Shown: positions 4,246 through 6,122 of the stretch, piece by piece
How positions within the stretch are numbered: the first letter of the stretch is position 1
Layout of the letters: every line of letters starts with the position of its first letter
Assembly (NCBI GenBank): GCA_043820265.1
Contig: JBDREA010000019.1
Span: forward strand, 1 to 6,122
Length of the DNA: 6,122 bases
Source: JBDREA01 sp043820265
GTDB lineage: Archaea > Altiarchaeota > Altiarchaeia > IMC4 > JBDREA01
Direction: 5' to 3'
Program-made: the position numbers and the translations under genes
Notes under the pieces: model-generated
What the model saw: only the letters and a program-made list of their open reading frames with translations
Database searches by the model: none
What the model was told of the DNA's origin: nothing

Positions 4246-5364
4246 ATGACAGATTTCGATAAACTAAACATCCGAGGAGACATTCTACAAAACATCCGGT
4301 TTCTAGGCTTTAATGAAATGATGCCGATACAAGAGCTGGCTATCCCTCCAACACTTTCTGGAAAGGATTTAATAGGGCAGGCAAAGACTGGAACAGGAAA
4401 AACCCTAGCCTTTGCAATACCCATAATAGAAAAAATAGATGTTTCAAACAGATCAGTCCAAGCAATAGTCTTGACTCCGACACGCGAGCTTGCCCTGCAA
4501 GTAGGTCTGGAATTCGAAAAAATCGCGGGATCCTCGATCACAATCGCTCTGGCCTATGGAGGCGCATCGATCAATCCCCAACTTGAGCTTCTAAGACGCG
4601 GAGTCCACATAGTAGTTGGCACCCCCGGCCGGGTTATAGACCTCATGAAAAGGAGAGCTCTAAAACTAGAAAATGTTAAAACCTTCGTTTTAGATGAAGC
4701 AGACCGAATGCTCGACATGGGATTCATCTCAGATATTGAATGGATAATAAAACATACCCCAAAAGAAAGACAAACACTTCTGTTTTCGGCTACAATGCCA
4801 GATGAAATCAGAAAACTCGCAGAAAAATACTTGAATGATCCCCAAATAATTTCAGCTAACAAAGACGAAGACGAGTTGACTGTGGGAGACGTATCCCAAT
4901 ACTATGTGAAAGTAAACCAAAAGCAAAAAATGGACGCCTTCTTTCAGATAATAAAAGAGGATAATCCAAAAAAAGCATTGATCTTCGGAAAAACCAAAAG
5001 GTGGGTGGAGCAACTACACCAAATTATAAAGAAAAAGGGATTTTCCGTAGATAGAATACACGGCGACATGACTCAAGCTGCGCGCGAAAAAACCATAAAT
5101 AAATTAAGGGAAGGGAAAGTAACGTTTATTGTCGCAACAGACGTGGCGGCAAGAGGCTTAGATATTGACGACATCACACACGTATTCAACTATGACCTCC
5201 CACAAGAACCTCTCACTTACGTCCACAGAATCGGAAGGACCGCGAGGGCGGGAAAAGAGGGGGTAGCCATCACATTCATAACTGAGGCTCAGCTCCGCGA
5301 CCTCTGGCTCATCGAACACAAAGCCCGAACAAAAATCCAAGAACGAAAGATAAAAACCAACTGA
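4246..5364 (+). CDS. DEAD-box ATP-dependent RNA helicase, 372 aa
   Basis: This protein uses ATP to unwind short RNA duplexes or remodel RNA-protein complexes in the cytoplasm. All family motifs are present and intact: Q motif (Phe19 to Gln29), Walker A AKTGTGKT (46-53), Ia PTRELA (78-83), GG (105-106), Ib TPGR (126-129), DEAD (150-153), SAT (181-183), motif IV LIFGKTK (245-251), motif V ATDVAARGLDI (297-307) and motif VI HRIGRTARAG (327-336). The protein is close to the minimal two-RecA-domain core, with only about 36 residues after motif VI and no accessory RNA-binding tail, like compact archaeal DEAD-box proteins. Its substrate cannot be told from the sequence; the nearby 5S gene is suggestive but not evidence of ribosome assembly. 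The start ATG follows a TATA box with a very short leader. Confidence 0.95.
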   Translation: MTDFDKLNIRGDILQNIRFLGFNEMMPIQELAIPPTLSGKDLIGQAKTGTGKTLAFAIPIIEKIDVSNRSVQAIVLTPTRELALQVGLEFEKIAGSSITIALAYGGASINPQLELLRRGVHIVVGTPGRVIDLMKRRALKLENVKTFVLDEADRMLDMGFISDIEWIIKHTPKERQTLLFSATMPDEIRKLAEKYLNDPQIISANKDEDELTVGDVSQYYVKVNQKQKMDAFFQIIKEDNPKKALIFGKTKRWVEQLHQIIKKKGFSVDRIHGDMTQAAREKTINKLREGKVTFIVATDVAARGLDIDDITHVFNYDLPQEPLTYVHRIGRTARAGKEGVAITFITEAQLRDLWLIEHKARTKIQERKIKTN

Positions 5365-5398
5365 ATTCTTATAGGAGTCCTTCCCCATACAAAACAAA

Positions 5399-5407
5399 GG
5401 GGTGGTC
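5399..5407 (+). promoter_or_regulatory. Ribosome binding site GGGGTGGTC
   Basis: GGGGTGGTC matches GGAGGTGATC-type archaeal sites at most positions and ends 4 bases before a GTG at 5412. A weak TATA-like CTTATA (5368-5373) would start transcription near 5398. Four C at 5383-5386 could pair with the GGGG if a longer transcript reads through from the helicase gene. Confidence 0.45.
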
Positions 5408-5411
5408 TTTT

Positions 5412-5543
5412 GTGAGTCGCGAAATCCGGGCATATATGAATGCACTCTCAGTTCTAGAAAAACTTAAACGGGAAAAATTCTTACTACAAAACAAATCAAT
5501 AAAGAGATCAGATGACTGGCAGCTCCTCCCAAAACCAGCCTAA
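5412..5543 (+). CDS. Hypothetical 43-residue protein
   Basis: This short frame runs from GTG to TAA in the gap between the helicase and the 5S gene. The product begins MSREIRAYMNALSVLEKL, is charged, and looks mostly helical in the first 30 residues (LEKLKREKFLL), then ends with Asp-Asp-Trp and a Pro-rich tail. It has no cysteines, signal peptide or membrane segment. The good ribosome binding site is the main reason to call it; without it an ATG at 5436 (35 residues) would be the alternative start. It lies 47 bases after the helicase stop and may be read with it. I do not recognise a family, and its position directly before the 5S promoter leaves open that it is chance coding. Confidence 0.45.
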   Translation: MSREIRAYMNALSVLEKLKREKFLLQNKSIKRSDDWQLLPKPA

Positions 5544-5553
5544 AGCCCACTCA

Positions 5554-5561
5554 TTTTTAAA
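5554..5561 (+). promoter_or_regulatory. TATA box of the 5S rRNA gene
   Basis: TTTTTAAA is centred 26-27 bases upstream of the 5S 5' end (about 5582-5585). This implies the 5S is transcribed on its own. Confidence 0.6.
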
Positions 5562-5581
5562 CTAATCTTACCTAGGTATGT

Positions 5582-5704
5582 GACGGTCAACGGCCACAGC
5601 GGAGGGGAAACACCCGGACCCATCCCGAACCCGGAAGTTAAGTCCTCCAGCGATGCGGACTGTACTGCTCAATCAGCGGGAACCCCGCGACGCTGTTGAC
5701 CACC
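5582..5704 (+). rRNA. rrf: 5S ribosomal RNA
   Basis: 5S rRNA is part of the large ribosomal subunit. A 10-bp closing helix I pairs GGTCAACGGC (5585-5594) with GCTGTTGACC (5692-5701), with one G-U pair. The conserved archaeal core CCCGAACCCGGAAGTTAAG lies at about 5624-5642, followed by the typical CCAGCGATGCGG and GTACTG elements. The length of about 120 bases is normal. Exact ends are uncertain by a few bases. It is not in a 16S-23S-5S operon within this window: protein genes occupy the 5.5 kb upstream, and a serine-biosynthesis gene follows within about 140 bases. Its own TATA box supports independent transcription. Confidence 0.95.
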
Positions 5705-5733
5705 CCCTTCCTTCTAATCTTTCACAAAGATTA
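5705..5733 (+). terminator. Likely 5S terminator: pyrimidine tract and 8-bp hairpin
   Basis: After the 5S closing helix comes a C/T tract (CCCTTCCTTC) and then TAATCTTT (5715-5722) perfectly paired with AAAGATTA (5726-5733) around CAC. T-rich DNA after the rRNA suits archaeal termination. The hairpin stem is AT-rich, so its role is uncertain. Confidence 0.45.
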
Positions 5734-5740
5734 ATCAAAG

Positions 5741-5776
5741 GTGCTATCTTCACTCGTTTCACTCGCTCGATAGCAC
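5741..5776. repeat. Intergenic hairpin with 8-bp stem and 20-base repeat-containing loop
   Basis: GTGCTATC (5741-5748) is perfectly complementary to GATAGCAC (5769-5776). The loop contains two direct copies of TTCACTCG (5749-5756 and 5758-5765) followed by CTC. The hairpin at 106-140 shares this design and a similar pyrimidine-rich loop with a different stem. No target-site duplication is visible. Confidence 0.65.
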
Positions 5777-5811
5777 TGAATTGTTACCTGATTATTGCAC
5801 CTTAGCCCTGC

Positions 5812-5820
5812 TATTTTTAT
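5812..5820 (+). promoter_or_regulatory. TATA box of the serA-like gene
   Basis: TATTTTTAT is centred about 29-30 bases upstream of the GTG at 5846, so the mRNA would begin at or within a few bases of the start codon (leaderless or nearly so). No Shine-Dalgarno sequence precedes the GTG. Confidence 0.5.
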
Positions 5821-5845
5821 TATCTCGCTTCTATCCGTTATCAAC

Positions 5846-6122
5846 GTGAAACTAAAGATTCTTGTAACTGACTCCTTTCCTGAGGAGGGAATAGCTGAGC
5901 TGAGAAACCACTTCGAAGTCGACTTTCGCCCCGAACTCGGAGGTGAAGAAAATATCAATGCCCTGGCCTCAGAAATTAGTAACTACGAAGGCCTGATTGT
6001 GAGGGGTATGACGAAGGTTACCCACCAGGTCGTGGAATCAGGGATTAACCTGAAATTTATTGCCAGACTCGGCGTATCTGTCTCAAACATCGACGTAACA
6101 GCTGCAAAAGAAAAAAATATAA
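5846..6122 (+). CDS. serA: D-3-phosphoglycerate dehydrogenase, N-terminal part (cut by window end)
   Basis: SerA oxidises 3-phosphoglycerate with NAD to 3-phosphohydroxypyruvate, the first step of serine synthesis. Only the first 92 residues are in the window, covering the start of the substrate-binding domain of the D-2-hydroxyacid dehydrogenase family: LKILVTDSFPEEGI at the N-terminus, the YEGLIVRGMTKVT segment (about 48-60), and LKFIARLGVSVSNIDV (about 69-84). The last normally reads like GRAGVGVDNID in SerA; here Gly and Asp are both replaced by Ser. The NAD-binding domain and catalytic Arg/Glu/His lie beyond the edge, so a related hydroxyacid dehydrogenase is possible. GTG at 5846 is chosen because of the TATA spacing and the family N-terminus; an in-frame TTG at 5795 would add 17 unlikely residues. 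Confidence 0.8.
   Translation, partial: MKLKILVTDSFPEEGIAELRNHFEVDFRPELGGEENINALASEISNYEGLIVRGMTKVTHQVVESGINLKFIARLGVSVSNIDVTAAKEKNI

Noticed and set aside
4164..4862. Antisense frames opposite the helicase
   Set aside because: The helicase is complete and motif-rich on the plus strand; these frames lack any domain or start signal.
5158..5445. Antisense frame across the helicase end and following gap
   Set aside because: Mostly opposite conserved motifs V and VI of the helicase, with no supporting signal.
5731..5958. Minus-strand frame across the 5S-serA gap
   Set aside because: It runs through the 5741-5776 hairpin and the serA promoter and is opposite a recognisable dehydrogenase N-terminus.

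Overview
This window looks like a piece of an archaeal chromosome. It carries an FtsZ of the archaeal FtsZ2 kind, a 5S rRNA with archaeal features, TATA boxes about 26-28 bases upstream of starts (several genes look leaderless), T-rich 3' ends, and a large secreted Ser/Thr-stalk protein of a style common in uncultured archaea. The start of a serine-biosynthesis dehydrogenase argues against an extremely reduced symbiont. I cannot name the lineage from this stretch alone.

Layout. Bases 1-401 are mostly non-coding and unusually rich in consecutive inverted repeats; one candidate tiny membrane peptide lies there on the minus strand. Two small minus-strand genes follow: a 69-residue protein with a TRASH-like four-cysteine zinc site (402-611), and an unrecognised basic/helical protein with a TTG start (676-1005). 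A 350-base divergent intergenic region (1006-1357) holds a terminator-like hairpin, a perfect hairpin, an extra TATA-like box, and the promoter of the next gene flanked by two dyads. The surface protein (1358-2944, +) has a signal peptide, a DNRLRE/disaggregatase-related-type domain, a long Ser/Thr stalk, an eight-cysteine CCC module, a second Thr/Pro stalk and a C-terminal membrane anchor. Next come ftsZ (3089-4177, +), a DEAD-box RNA helicase (4246-5364, +), a 43-residue unknown with a good ribosome binding site (5412-5543, +), a 5S rRNA not adjacent to 16S/23S (about 5582-5704, +), and the 5' end of a D-3-phosphoglycerate dehydrogenase gene (5846 to the window edge, +).

The plus-strand genes appear to be separate transcription units, because most have their own TATA-like box and ftsZ ends in a hairpin plus T-run. 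Cell division (FtsZ), RNA remodelling (helicase), ribosome (5S), envelope (surface protein) and serine synthesis are housekeeping roles and do not form one obvious pathway. The most unusual material is non-coding: the hairpin array at the left edge with GAATTC palindromes at 13-14 base spacing, two intergenic hairpins (106-140 and 5741-5776) with different stems but similar loops, and dyads placed around the promoters of the surface protein and ftsZ. I found no strong evidence for a new multi-gene system.
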